Source: an uncultured Methanobrevibacter sp. (GTDB taxonomy: Archaea; Methanobacteriota; Methanobacteria; Methanobacteriales; Methanobacteriaceae). From it: a stretch of DNA of 49,311 nt. Location of the stretch: NCBI GenBank assembly GCA_902771225.1, contig CACXWH010000031.1, forward strand, positions 1-49,311, given 5' to 3'. Shown here piece after piece: positions 26,840-36,200 of the stretch (within the stretch, counting starts at the first letter, position 1; each line of letters starts with the position of its first letter). A model generated the notes under the pieces. The model was not told the origin of the DNA. It saw nothing but the letters and a program-made list of their open reading frames with translations, and did not search any database. Position numbers and translations under genes: made by a program.

Positions 26840-28846
26840 ATGAAAGCAATGTCAAATGTTGACATTTTTACAATAAGTGATGAACTTAATAATTTATTAA
26901 CTGGTGCGAGAGTAGATAAATCATTTCAACCAAGCAAAGACATAGTTGTAATGAGATTTCATGTTGCTGGAACTGGAAGAGTTGATTTAGTGATGCAATG
27001 TGGCTCAAGAATACATACAAGCAAATATCCTCTTGAAAATCCTACTAATCCACCTACATTTCCAATGCTTTTAAGAAAAAGAGTTAAAGGAGCGCATGTT
27101 GAAAGTGTTACACAACATAACTTTGACAGAGTTGTTGAAATTAAAGTTAAAAAAGACAAATATTATACAATCGTTGTGGAATTGTTTGATAAAGGAAATA
27201 TAATTCTATTAGACGAAGACAACAATATCATTTTACCTCTTAAAAGAAAACATTGGTCAACAAGAGATATTAGTTCTAAAAAAGAGTATATTTTTCCTGA
27301 AGAAAGAGGAATTAACCCAATTAAGGTTAGTGAAGAGGAATTTAAAAACATATTTATCCAAAACGAAAGTGATGTAGTAAGGACACTTGCTGTTAATGGA
27401 TTCGGAAGTTTATATGCAGAGGAGATTATTCAACGGGCTAATAAATATGCGCAAATTGATAAAAATACGCAAAATAATGATTTAACCGAAGAACAGATTT
27501 CTGCACTATACAAATCCCTAAAAGAGTTGTTTGATATTCTCAAAAATGAAGAATACAAGCCTCAAATTGTAAAAGATGGCAGAAGAGAAGATGTCCTTCC
27601 TCTAGATTTAGTCAAATATGAAGGCTTTGAAAAAACATATTATGAAAACTTTAATGAGGCCTGTGATGAATTTTACTCAAAAAGAGTCAATAATGATATA
27701 AAGGACATTAAAGAGAAGGCTTGGAATAAAAAAGTAAACAAGTTTGAAAAAAGATTGCGTTTGCAGGAAGAGACACTTGATAATTTTAATAAAACCATTG
27801 AAACAAGCCAACATAAAGGAGAATTGATTTATTCTAATTACACAGGGATTGAAAATTTGATTAATGTTGTTAACTCAGCCATAAGTAAAGAGTATTCTTT
27901 TAAAGAAATTGGAAAAATTCTTAAAAAAGCAAAAAAGGATGGAATGGGTGAAGCTCAAATTTTTGAATCCATAGATAAAATGGGTGTTTTAACATTAAAC
28001 ATTGATAATACTTCAATACTTATCGATCCAAAATTATCAATACCTGAAAATGCTGAAAGTTACTATGAAAAAGCTAAAAAAGCCAAAAAGAAAACAAAAG
28101 GTGCATTAATAGCAATTGAAAATACTAAAAAGCAGCTTGAAGAAATAAAATCCAAAAAAGAGCTTGCAATGGAAAATATATCTATTCCTAAAAAACGTGA
28201 AAAGAAAAATCTTAAGTGGTATGAAAAATTAAGATGGTTTGTTACCTCAGATAATACTTTAGTAGTTGGGGGACGTGATGCAGGTACTAATGAGGCTATT
28301 GTAAAAAAATATTTGGATAATAATGACATTTATTTACATGCAGATATACATGGTGCATCATCAACTGCAATAAAATTAGAAGGCAAATCATTAAATGATA
28401 CAATCCTTAAAGAATCCGGGGAGTTTGCAGCTTCATTTTCATCTGCTTGGTCAAAAGGTTTCACAACACAAGACGTGTTTTGGGTTCATCCGGACCAAGT
28501 ATCAAAAACACCTGAGGCAGGTGAATTTTTAGCAAAAGGATCATTTGTAATAAGGGGAAATCGTAATTTCATAAGAAGTGCAAGAGTAAAAATTGCTATT
28601 GGAATAGTTAATTATGAAGGAAAAAGAATAATGGCAGGTCCTGTAGATGCACTGGAAGCACATTGTGAAAATTATGTAGTATTGAAACCAGGATACACTA
28701 AAAAAGAAGCAATAGCTAAAAAAATTCTACATAAAATAAATGAAGAAGATTTAATAACATTAGATGATATTATACGAGTTTTACCATCTGGAAAATGCGA
28801 TATCGATGAAGAATATCATCAGAGAAAAAAATATGAACAGAATTAA
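26840..28846 (+). CDS. rqcH: RqcH/NEMF/Tae2, ribosome quality-control factor
   Basis: I chose ATG 26840 because AAAGGTG lies 6 bases upstream and overlaps the GTG at 26831. The 668-residue protein binds stalled 50S subunits with peptidyl-tRNA and, in bacteria, recruits tRNA-Ala to add C-terminal alanine tails. The NFACT-N domain holds FDR at 95-97 (D96, R97), needed for tailing in RqcH. A long coiled coil lies at about 285-445 and the NFACT-R domain follows (HADIHGASSTAIKLEG, DVFWVHPDQVSK). Archaeal members are less studied. Confidence 0.92.
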   Translation: MKAMSNVDIFTISDELNNLLTGARVDKSFQPSKDIVVMRFHVAGTGRVDLVMQCGSRIHTSKYPLENPTNPPTFPMLLRKRVKGAHVESVTQHNFDRVVEIKVKKDKYYTIVVELFDKGNIILLDEDNNIILPLKRKHWSTRDISSKKEYIFPEERGINPIKVSEEEFKNIFIQNESDVVRTLAVNGFGSLYAEEIIQRANKYAQIDKNTQNNDLTEEQISALYKSLKELFDILKNEEYKPQIVKDGRREDVLPLDLVKYEGFEKTYYENFNEACDEFYSKRVNNDIKDIKEKAWNKKVNKFEKRLRLQEETLDNFNKTIETSQHKGELIYSNYTGIENLINVVNSAISKEYSFKEIGKILKKAKKDGMGEAQIFESIDKMGVLTLNIDNTSILIDPKLSIPENAESYYEKAKKAKKKTKGALIAIENTKKQLEEIKSKKELAMENISIPKKREKKNLKWYEKLRWFVTSDNTLVVGGRDAGTNEAIVKKYLDNNDIYLHADIHGASSTAIKLEGKSLNDTILKESGEFAASFSSAWSKGFTTQDVFWVHPDQVSKTPEAGEFLAKGSFVIRGNRNFIRSARVKIAIGIVNYEGKRIMAGPVDALEAHCENYVVLKPGYTKKEAIAKKILHKINEEDLITLDDIIRVLPSGKCDIDEEYHQRKKYEQN

Positions 28847-29562
28847 TCCTGATACTCATCAGGATTATATTCAAAATATTCATTTGGATTTAAAATAACT
28901 GTACTGATTTTTGGATTAAACTGCATTACAAAGTTTGCAAAAACAGTTGGATCTTGAACTATTGGAGGAAAAGTATTATAATGCATAGGGATAGTTACTT
29001 TAGGATTTAACCACATTGAAGCAAGAGCTGCTTCAAAAGGACCCATAGTAAATTTATCTCCAATGGGCACCATTACAATATCCGGTTTATAAATATCACC
29101 GATAATAGTTTTCATATCACCAAATAAACCAGTATCTCCTGAATGGAAAATTGAAGTACCATCTTCAAAAGTTATTAAAAAACTAGCTGCAACACCACCA
29201 GGAACCATTTCTTCCACCATATCAATATCTGATGAATGTTTAGCATCAAGCATTGTGAATTTAATATCTCTAAAGATAAATGAACCCCCAATATTTAGGC
29301 CAATAGTTTCAATACCCTGTTTAGATAAGAATAAAGAAATTTCATGAATAGCTGCAATAGGAGCATTGCATGAATTAGAAATATCCAATGCATCACCTAA
29401 ATGATCTGAATGACCATGAGTAACCAAAATAATATCCGGATTTAATTCTTCAACAGGAACCGGACAGGAAGGATTATTACTTATAAAGGGATCAATTAAA
29501 ATATGGACATCATCATCACTTATAATTTCAAAAGCAGAATGCCCCAACCATCTAATTTCCAT
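28843..29562 (-). CDS. UPF0173 metal-dependent hydrolase (UlaG-like beta-lactamase fold)
   Basis: The 239-residue protein has the metallo-beta-lactamase motif THGHSDHLGD (H49, H51, D53, H54), a downstream HSGDTGLFGDM and IPMHYNTFP near residue 205. The length and N-terminus (IRWLGHSAFEI) fit UPF0173. The substrate is unknown. It overlaps rqcH by 4 bases end to end and shares one base with the upstream gene. Confidence 0.88.
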   Translation of the reverse strand: MEIRWLGHSAFEIISDDDVHILIDPFISNNPSCPVPVEELNPDIILVTHGHSDHLGDALDISNSCNAPIAAIHEISLFLSKQGIETIGLNIGGSFIFRDIKFTMLDAKHSSDIDMVEEMVPGGVAASFLITFEDGTSIFHSGDTGLFGDMKTIIGDIYKPDIVMVPIGDKFTMGPFEAALASMWLNPKVTIPMHYNTFPPIVQDPTVFANFVMQFNPKISTVILNPNEYFEYNPDEYQD

Positions 29563-30743
29563 TAAGCAGTTCCCCCAATACTATTTAATAATACATTTTC
29601 ATCTAAATTAGATGCAATATTCCATGTTTTTTCAAAATCAGCTCGAATAGTGGAAATAGAAATTCTATCCTCATAAATTGCACCATATTCAGAATCACCT
29701 GTAGTATATCCGTCTGAAATAATCATTGCATGAGAATCATCAGTGATTAAATTTACAGTATGTACCTTAGGAACTGTTTTAATATGGACTCCTTGTTTTA
29801 AAAGAGATGCAATTAAAACCGCATAAGAAATATCGGATAAATCAAATTCATCAATGATTACTCTGGAATAAATTGTAGGAACATGAGATAAGAACCTATC
29901 GGATAGATTGTTTAAAGATGGAATTTCCAACATGATTTCTTTATTAACACCACTAGCTAATTGTTCAAAAGCATCATTTGAAGTAACTAAATCATTGCCA
30001 AGCAAAACATTACCTTTAAGAGAATCTGGAATAGGTAATCTTTCGGGATTATTAACATCAATTTCAATATCCTTTGGTTTAGGAGTAGATTCTAATCTAA
30101 CTTGTGGTTCAATATCTTGAGATAAAGCTTTTTTAATTTCTTCTGTTTTATCCACATTTTCTTCAACAGGAATACTGTCATAAATATGATCCGCTGAACG
30201 TTTTTTAGGTTTTCTAGTAACTTTCACCGGTTTTTCATAAGAAGGAGTGAAATCTAATTCTTTATCCAAATCAATTTCTTTTTCTTCTCTGTTTACAACA
30301 TGTAAAACCGCTTTTGATTCATCCACATCCTCGTCATAGTATTCACTTGGAGTTAAATCCTTATTTTGTTCAGATTCATAATATTCCCATAAGCCACTAT
30401 CATCTATATTTTTACCATAGTCATAATCATCATTTCTAGGTCTCATTACTAAAGGACCATTTTTATCAAAATCTGGTGAATGACTTTTTTTTGAAAGATT
30501 AATAGAAGATGTGCCAATATTTCTTGAATCTAAAAATTCCTTAATAAGACCACTAGTTTTTTCAGCATTAGAATCGACAAAATAACTAATAATCAATATT
30601 ATTCCAACTATAGATATTAAAAAACCGACCATCAATAGCATATCTATAAGGTTATAGGCCATTACCCCATACGATATAATCACACCGGTTATAAGTAAAA
30701 TAATTCCTGATACAAATTTTAATGTATGTCCCAATTTCTTCAC
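29562..30743 (-). CDS. Membrane-anchored protein of unknown function with a possible PLD-like C-terminal domain
   Basis: The 393-residue protein has two hydrophobic helices (about 10-30 and 35-55), a long charged linker rich in Asp, Glu and Lys (about 60-240) and a globular C-terminal domain (about 245-393). The last part (LIASLLKQGVHIKTVPKVH, HAMIISDGYTTG, DFEKTWNIA) resembles the effector half of TrmB-type or phospholipase-D-like domains, but the catalytic HxK motif is not clear. It is the first gene of a likely two-gene unit with the UPF0173 hydrolase (one-base overlap). Confidence 0.75.
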   Translation of the reverse strand: MKKLGHTLKFVSGIILLITGVIISYGVMAYNLIDMLLMVGFLISIVGIILIISYFVDSNAEKTSGLIKEFLDSRNIGTSSINLSKKSHSPDFDKNGPLVMRPRNDDYDYGKNIDDSGLWEYYESEQNKDLTPSEYYDEDVDESKAVLHVVNREEKEIDLDKELDFTPSYEKPVKVTRKPKKRSADHIYDSIPVEENVDKTEEIKKALSQDIEPQVRLESTPKPKDIEIDVNNPERLPIPDSLKGNVLLGNDLVTSNDAFEQLASGVNKEIMLEIPSLNNLSDRFLSHVPTIYSRVIIDEFDLSDISYAVLIASLLKQGVHIKTVPKVHTVNLITDDSHAMIISDGYTTGDSEYGAIYEDRISISTIRADFEKTWNIASNLDENVLLNSIGGTA

Positions 30744-30899
30744 CCTTCATTTAATATTCACTCTAATACTATTATTTATTGATAACACTATTAATAAACC
30801 TAATGGTTGAACAATCAAAAATACTTCTAAGTTATGTCCTAAAAAAATGTAATTGCAAAAAGTAAAGAAAAAATAAAAGGAAATTTAAAAATTTTATCA

Positions 30900-31020
30900 G
30901 ATATTAGGAAAGGAATATAATATTCAAATATCCTAAAAAAATTGCTTTGAAAAAAACAAAGCATATAAATGTAATACTTTTTTAATTTTAAGTAATATTA
31001 ATATTTATAAAAATCCTATA
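30900..31020 (+). promoter_or_regulatory. Regulatory region upstream of the pilin-like genes
   Basis: The region contains GAATAT-A-ATATTC (30913-30925) nested inside TTAGGA (30904-30909)/TCCTAA (30931-30936), and a perfect 7-bp repeat TGCTTTG (30943-30949)/CAAAGCA (30957-30963) that overlaps the TATA candidate GCATATAAAT (30961-30970). A second TATA candidate TTTATAAA lies at 31004-31011, but it is close to the start codon. Confidence 0.4.
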
Positions 31021-31038
31021 ATTTACATGGTGAGACAA

Positions 31039-31245
31039 ATGAACTCTATAAAAAAATTTATCAACGAAGAATCTGGACAAGGTGCAGCAGAATACATATT
31101 ATTATTTGGAGGAGTTATTGTAATTGCTCTTTTAGCATTAACAATATACCGATCATATATGGAAACAAGTGATAGAAGTTTAAAAGCTAAAGACGATATA
31201 ATTGATGTCAGAAACACGATATTGGACAACAGGACACATGTTTAG
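31039..31245 (+). CDS. Class III signal-peptide pilin-like protein 1
   Basis: GGTGAG lies 6 bases before ATG 31039, so this start is preferred to 31027. The 68-residue protein has a short charged leader, then the class III signature G-Q-G-A-A-E-Y followed by a hydrophobic stretch. Cleavage is expected between G13 and Q14 by the prepilin peptidase EppA, as in methanogen archaella-like type IV pili. The remaining 55 residues form one hydrophobic helix and a short charged tail, so it may be a minor pilin or an adaptor. Confidence 0.85.
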   Translation: MNSIKKFINEESGQGAAEYILLFGGVIVIALLALTIYRSYMETSDRSLKAKDDIIDVRNTILDNRTHV

Positions 31246-31414
31246 AATAGATAATAAAGGACAAAGTAGTGCGGAAATAATCTTAATTATTGGTGGGTTA
31301 TTAGTTATTGTATTATTTGTAGCATCATACATTACAAATATTATAAACACTACACAAAATTCTTTTGATGGATTAATAAAACAAGAAAGAGATTTTTTAA
31401 TAAATAAAATATAA
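31238..31414 (+). CDS. Class III signal-peptide pilin-like protein 2
   Basis: ATG 31238 overlaps the end of the first pilin gene by 8 bases. The 58-residue product MFRIDNKGQSSAEIILIIGG has the class III motif with cleavage expected between G8 and Q9, a hydrophobic helix and a short charged tail. The ribosome binding site is weak (AGGA close to the ATG), which suggests coupling to the first gene. Confidence 0.82.
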   Translation: MFRIDNKGQSSAEIILIIGGLLVIVLFVASYITNIINTTQNSFDGLIKQERDFLINKI

Positions 31415-31435
31415 GGGGAGCGAATTCTCTCCTTA

Positions 31436-32440
31436 TTAATTTAAAATTTTGTTTAAACATTCGTTCCAAGATTCAGAATTAATATTAGTTAATTTCATTG
31501 AAGTTCTTGTTAATTCCCTAATATGCTGAGGACATGCGCTAATACATGCACCACATAAATTACAGAAGTCCAAATTAGTTTCGGCCTTACCGTCAACTAT
31601 TTCAACTGCATTACATGGGCAAACATCTTGACATGCGTGACAAGAATCGCCTTTACAAATAGCTTCTCCTGTTTCAACAAGTTCTAATTTACCTTCAAAT
31701 GGTTTAGTAATATTTATAGCATCAACAGGACAAATTTCGGCACACCATGAACAGTTTACACAATCATCTTCAACAATAATTGTAGTTCCAGTAATTTCAG
31801 GTACTTCAATTTGATCTTGTAACATACATGTTGAACAAATTTCAGTAATTGCGTCTTGAGGACATACTCTTTTACAAATTCCACAATAAACACATTGAGA
31901 AGCATCAACTTCAATACTATTATTTACAAATTCTACACTAGATGCAGGAACATTATTTATTTTAATAGCTCCAGGAGGACATAAATCTGCACAGAAACCA
32001 CAGAAAATACATTTTTCGTCATCTATATTGATTTCTCCGCGAACTAATTCTTCTCTTTCAGGAAGTTTTCTTTCAAATAGTATAGCATCTCTCGGACATG
32101 CGATAGTACATCTTCCACAGTAAAGACAATCTTTTTCATTAACTTCTGATTCTACTTCCCATGTTGGATAATTATCTCTCTCTTTAATTGGAGTATCATC
32201 TATAGTTAATGATAGTGCATCAAATGGACATGCAACAGAACATAATCCACATAATACGCAAGAATCTGCATTTACAGAAAGTAAGTCCATTTCTATTAAT
32301 CCACGTGCTATCGGTACTGTAGGTCCTAATCTTAGTGAAGTTGTAGGACAAACTTCAGTACAAATTCCACAACCTAAACATTTAGTGTCATTGTAGTTTA
32401 ATTTACGAACTTCGGAACCAGTTCTTTCTACATTAAACAT
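31436..32440 (-). CDS. fwdF: Polyferredoxin with eight [4Fe-4S] motifs, FwdF-like
   Basis: The 334-residue protein contains eight CxxCxxCxxxC-type motifs (for example CLGCGICTEVCP, CVLCGLCSVACP, CLYCGRCTIACP, CIFCGFCADLCP, CVYCGICKRVCP, CVNCSWCAEICP and CNLCGACISACP). The N-terminal region, with LGPTVPIARGLIEMD between motifs 1 and 2, is like FwdF of the formylmethanofuran dehydrogenase. FwdF carries electrons for the reduction of CO2 to formylmethanofuran. The catalytic fwd subunits are not adjacent: convergent pilin genes follow instead. Eha/Ehb polyferredoxins are alternatives. Confidence 0.75.
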   Translation of the reverse strand: MFNVERTGSEVRKLNYNDTKCLGCGICTEVCPTTSLRLGPTVPIARGLIEMDLLSVNADSCVLCGLCSVACPFDALSLTIDDTPIKERDNYPTWEVESEVNEKDCLYCGRCTIACPRDAILFERKLPEREELVRGEINIDDEKCIFCGFCADLCPPGAIKINNVPASSVEFVNNSIEVDASQCVYCGICKRVCPQDAITEICSTCMLQDQIEVPEITGTTIIVEDDCVNCSWCAEICPVDAINITKPFEGKLELVETGEAICKGDSCHACQDVCPCNAVEIVDGKAETNLDFCNLCGACISACPQHIRELTRTSMKLTNINSESWNECLNKILN

Positions 32441-32452
32441 ATATTATCCCTC

Positions 32453-32644
32453 TCATGCTTTGGATATAGCTTGGTTAGGACAATTCTGAATGCACAAATC
32501 ACAATCATCACAATTTTCAGGAACGATTTTAACATCGCCGTTTTCTTCTATGATTGCTCCTTGTTCACAAAGTTTAATGCATAAACCTTGAACTGGACAA
32601 TTTTCAATATGTCCACAAACATCAGAATCAATTTTAACTGCCAT
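32453..32644 (-). CDS. Small two-cluster ferredoxin
   Basis: The 63-residue protein has two Cys motifs. The first is atypical (CGHIENCPVQGLCIKLC, with inserted residues) and the second is regular (CDDCDLCIQNCP). It is 12 bp upstream of the polyferredoxin, so the two are probably made and act together in electron transfer, like the small ferredoxin beside FwdF in formylmethanofuran dehydrogenase operons. Confidence 0.82.
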   Translation of the reverse strand: MAVKIDSDVCGHIENCPVQGLCIKLCEQGAIIEENGDVKIVPENCDDCDLCIQNCPNQAISKA

Positions 32645-32739
32645 ATAACCACCTCATTTACATATCGACGATTAATTTTTAAAAATTAATATGATATGAT
32701 ATTTAATTATTTATCGAAATGTACATATAAACATATCGA

Positions 32740-33207
32740 TTATTTTTCGGTATTATTAATAAGTAACCCATTTTTATTAATTTCACCACACCTAATACGT
32801 GTGGACGAAATTGGGTTTCCATCTTCAGCCAATACAAAACTAACAACAACAATATCAATAGGTTTCATGCCTTTAGACAACCTTATCTCATTAATCTTTT
32901 CAGCAGTAGGTTCGGTCTCTTTACTGACAACAATAGCATCAAAATCCTCATCAAAGATAGTAGTTCCAAAAGGATCATCTAATGGTACTACATTGAAATT
33001 AGATCTATCGCCAAAAAACAATTTAAGATTAACCATTCTCTTTTTACATGAATCAATATCTCCTTTTAAACCGCCAAATGCATCAGAAGTTACACCAATT
33101 TCAATTTGATTGCCCAGTTCAAAAGCAGTGGATAATAACTTTTTGTGACCATCATGAAACTTATCAAAAGTACCGCCAACAGCCACCTTCTTATATCTTT
33201 TATTCAT
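32740..33207 (-). CDS. coaD: Phosphopantetheine adenylyltransferase, archaeal type
   Basis: The 155-residue nucleotidyltransferase makes dephospho-CoA from 4'-phosphopantetheine and ATP. It shows the GGTFDKFHDGHKKLL motif, with HxGH at 18-21, and ISSTRIR near residue 133, the two ATP-binding motifs of the family. The sequence is the archaeal/eukaryotic-type PPAT (COG1019). Confidence 0.92.
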   Translation of the reverse strand: MNKRYKKVAVGGTFDKFHDGHKKLLSTAFELGNQIEIGVTSDAFGGLKGDIDSCKKRMVNLKLFFGDRSNFNVVPLDDPFGTTIFDEDFDAIVVSKETEPTAEKINEIRLSKGMKPIDIVVVSFVLAEDGNPISSTRIRCGEINKNGLLINNTEK

Positions 33208-33261
33208 AATACTGTCCCAGTTAGTTAAGTATTAATATTTATTATGAGAACTATTATAAAT

Positions 33262-33298
33262 TATTAGCTATTAAAAAAAAAAGAAAAAAAGAAGTTAA
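33262..33298 (-). terminator. T-rich terminator of the surface-protein gene
   Basis: On the minus strand the stop codon is followed by TTCTTTTTTTCTTTTTTTTT, a strong T tract typical of archaeal intrinsic termination. Confidence 0.5.
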
Positions 33299-36200
33299 TT
33301 AGAAGTCAAGACTAGAATAATAACCGTTAAGGCTATAATTATAGTTATTCCAATTAACCACTACACCAAATGAGTTTCTAGTACTTGTTGAATCACTTAC
33401 AACCCATGTATCTCCAAGCAAGACTTGAGCCCATACATGTCCATAAGTACTACCGCTACTAAATACACAAGTTCCGTGAACATATCTGGCAGGGAGTCCT
33501 GCTGCTCTGTATAATGCAACAGACAAGTGAGCTTGGTCTACACAATTTCCGGTTCCAGCATTTAAAGTACCTACAGCACCATATCTAGTATCATAATAGA
33601 AACTATATGATATATCATCCCTGACAAAATTATAGATAGCTACAGCCTTATCATATGAATTTGTTAAACCATAAGTCAATCTATTAGCTAAATCAACAAT
33701 AGCAGGATTTGTAACTTGACAGTTTGAAGAACTTGATAAATATGGGCCTAAATCAGAGATTGTATTCTGTTTATCTAAAACACTTTGTGATTCATACAAT
33801 TTAAGTGATTTCACATAAACAGAAGATGGTAACTGATTAGTTAATCCATAGTATACAATAACACGAGTCAATGCATAAACAATTCCGTCATAACCGACAT
33901 TACCAACACTAGTTTCAACAGAATTAGGAGTTATTCCTTGCTGCATACTACTTAATACAGTACCTGCTAGGTTAACATATTCATTTAGATAACCCATATT
34001 TGCTGCAGCACCCGGATTAGATGGATTATTCACATCATAGGTATATAAATTAGAATAATCTCCAGCATTTATATTAACAATAGCTTGTGAAATTAAGAAT
34101 AAATATTGTGCGGTAGTGAATTGTTCATCACCAACTCTAATAAGACCAGGCAATGCAGTATTAGCTTCAATGAAAGAATTAACATCCATAGCTGCAGAAA
34201 CTAAGTCGCCGATAGAAATTGTTCCAATCACATTAATCAAAGATAATGCCTCATTATCATCATAACGATAAACAATAGGATAAATACCTTTATCCAAACC
34301 ACTAATAGTGATAGTAGCTACTCCGTCTGCATTAGTAACAGCAGAAGTTTTCACATTAGCATATTCAAATTCAATAGTGGCACCAGAGATTGGTTTTCTA
34401 TATGCATCAAGTAATGTTGCTGAGAACTGAGCAGTGGTTCCAACAATCATGTCTAAATCCTCAGCCACAAATATGGTACCATTAACTAAAATATGATTAG
34501 TTATGGTCTTTGCAGAATAATAAGCATTATCAAGAGAGGTTTTGATTGCATAATATCCAACATTAAGATTGATATTTAATTTGGCAACACCACTAGCATT
34601 AGTAGTACGATTATATGAAACACTATTTATATTAAAAGTGACAGTAGCATTGGCAATCGGATTATCTTCATCGTCAACCAAAGTAGTTTTGAAAGAACCT
34701 GGTTCATCATGCTCTAAAAATAAATCCTCAGAAGATAATTTAGCAGGTAATTTATTAACAACAATAGTGTTTGATCCTTCATTGTAATCTTCAGAATCGA
34801 TTTGGGAATAAGAATAGAAGATATCAAAGGTACCTGGAATCAAGTTTATAGTTAAACTTGCAACACCATCATCATCAGTAATACGGTTATATGTACGGCC
34901 ATTTACAGTAAAAGAAATAGTCTTATTTACTAATGGAGTTTTATCTAACTCTGTTAAAGTTACATTAAATTTAGAACCGTCTTTATAATACATTTTTAAA
35001 TCATTTCCTGTGAGAATTACTGTTGAATCTGCAACAACCAAAGTACTTTGGCCATTAGAAGCATAATAAAAGTCATTTCCATCAAATCCATAATTTATTG
35101 TGTAAGAACCTTCTGTAAGATTAGAAATATGGATTGATGCTACACCATTTTCATCAGTGATAACATCCTGACTAATACCATTATAATTAAAGTGTACAGA
35201 TGTTGAACTAATAGTTTTATTACCATCACCCATTAATGTTACATTATAAATTCTATCAGTACCAACAATAATATGTGCATCATTACCCAAGATAGTAGTA
35301 TGGGCTTTAGCAATAGAAATTGTATTGGATACTGATAAACCATTAGGATGAGTAGATGTTATAATATAATTACCCGGATTAAGATTAATGTTTAAATAAG
35401 CATTACCTTCATCATCACTTAGACGATTATACAATACACCATTAATATTGAATGTTACATTCGTATTAGTTAATGGAGCACCCATATCATCAAGAATATT
35501 GGCTACAAATCTACCGCTCCTATAAGTCATATTCATATCATTTGCAGATATTGTAGGCAATACTTCTATATTATTAGAAAGCATTTCCCCATTATTAGGA
35601 TTAGTAGCAGTGATAGTATAATTATTAGGATTAAGATTAATATTTAATCTAGCAACACCCCTATCATTAGTTGAACGATTATAATACACACCATTAATAT
35701 TAAATATTACATCAGTATTGGATATAGGATTACCCACATCATTTAAAAATGTAGCATAATACTGAGTGTTATTCTTATAATATTTTACTACATCAGAAGC
35801 TAATATTGTAGGCAATACTTTTACAAAATTAGAATGCATTTCACCATTTAATGTATTTGTGGCAGTTATTACATAGTCTCCAGAATTAAGATTAATGTTT
35901 AATCTAGCAGTACCACTTTCATCAGTTTCTCTTTCATAAAATACGCCATTGATATTAAAAATAACAGTAGCATTATTTAAAAGAGCACCATTACCGTCTA
36001 AAAATGTAGCATAATATTGAGTACCATTTTTATAATATTTCTCAACATCTTCTCCAGAAATTGTAGATAATACCTTAACAAGGTTTACAGTAGAAGAAGG
36101 TTCATAGCTACTTGTACCTGCAAAGAAAGATGTAATATTATAATTTCCAGAATTTAGATTTATTGCAATTGAAGCAATACCTTCATCATTTGTTACTCTG

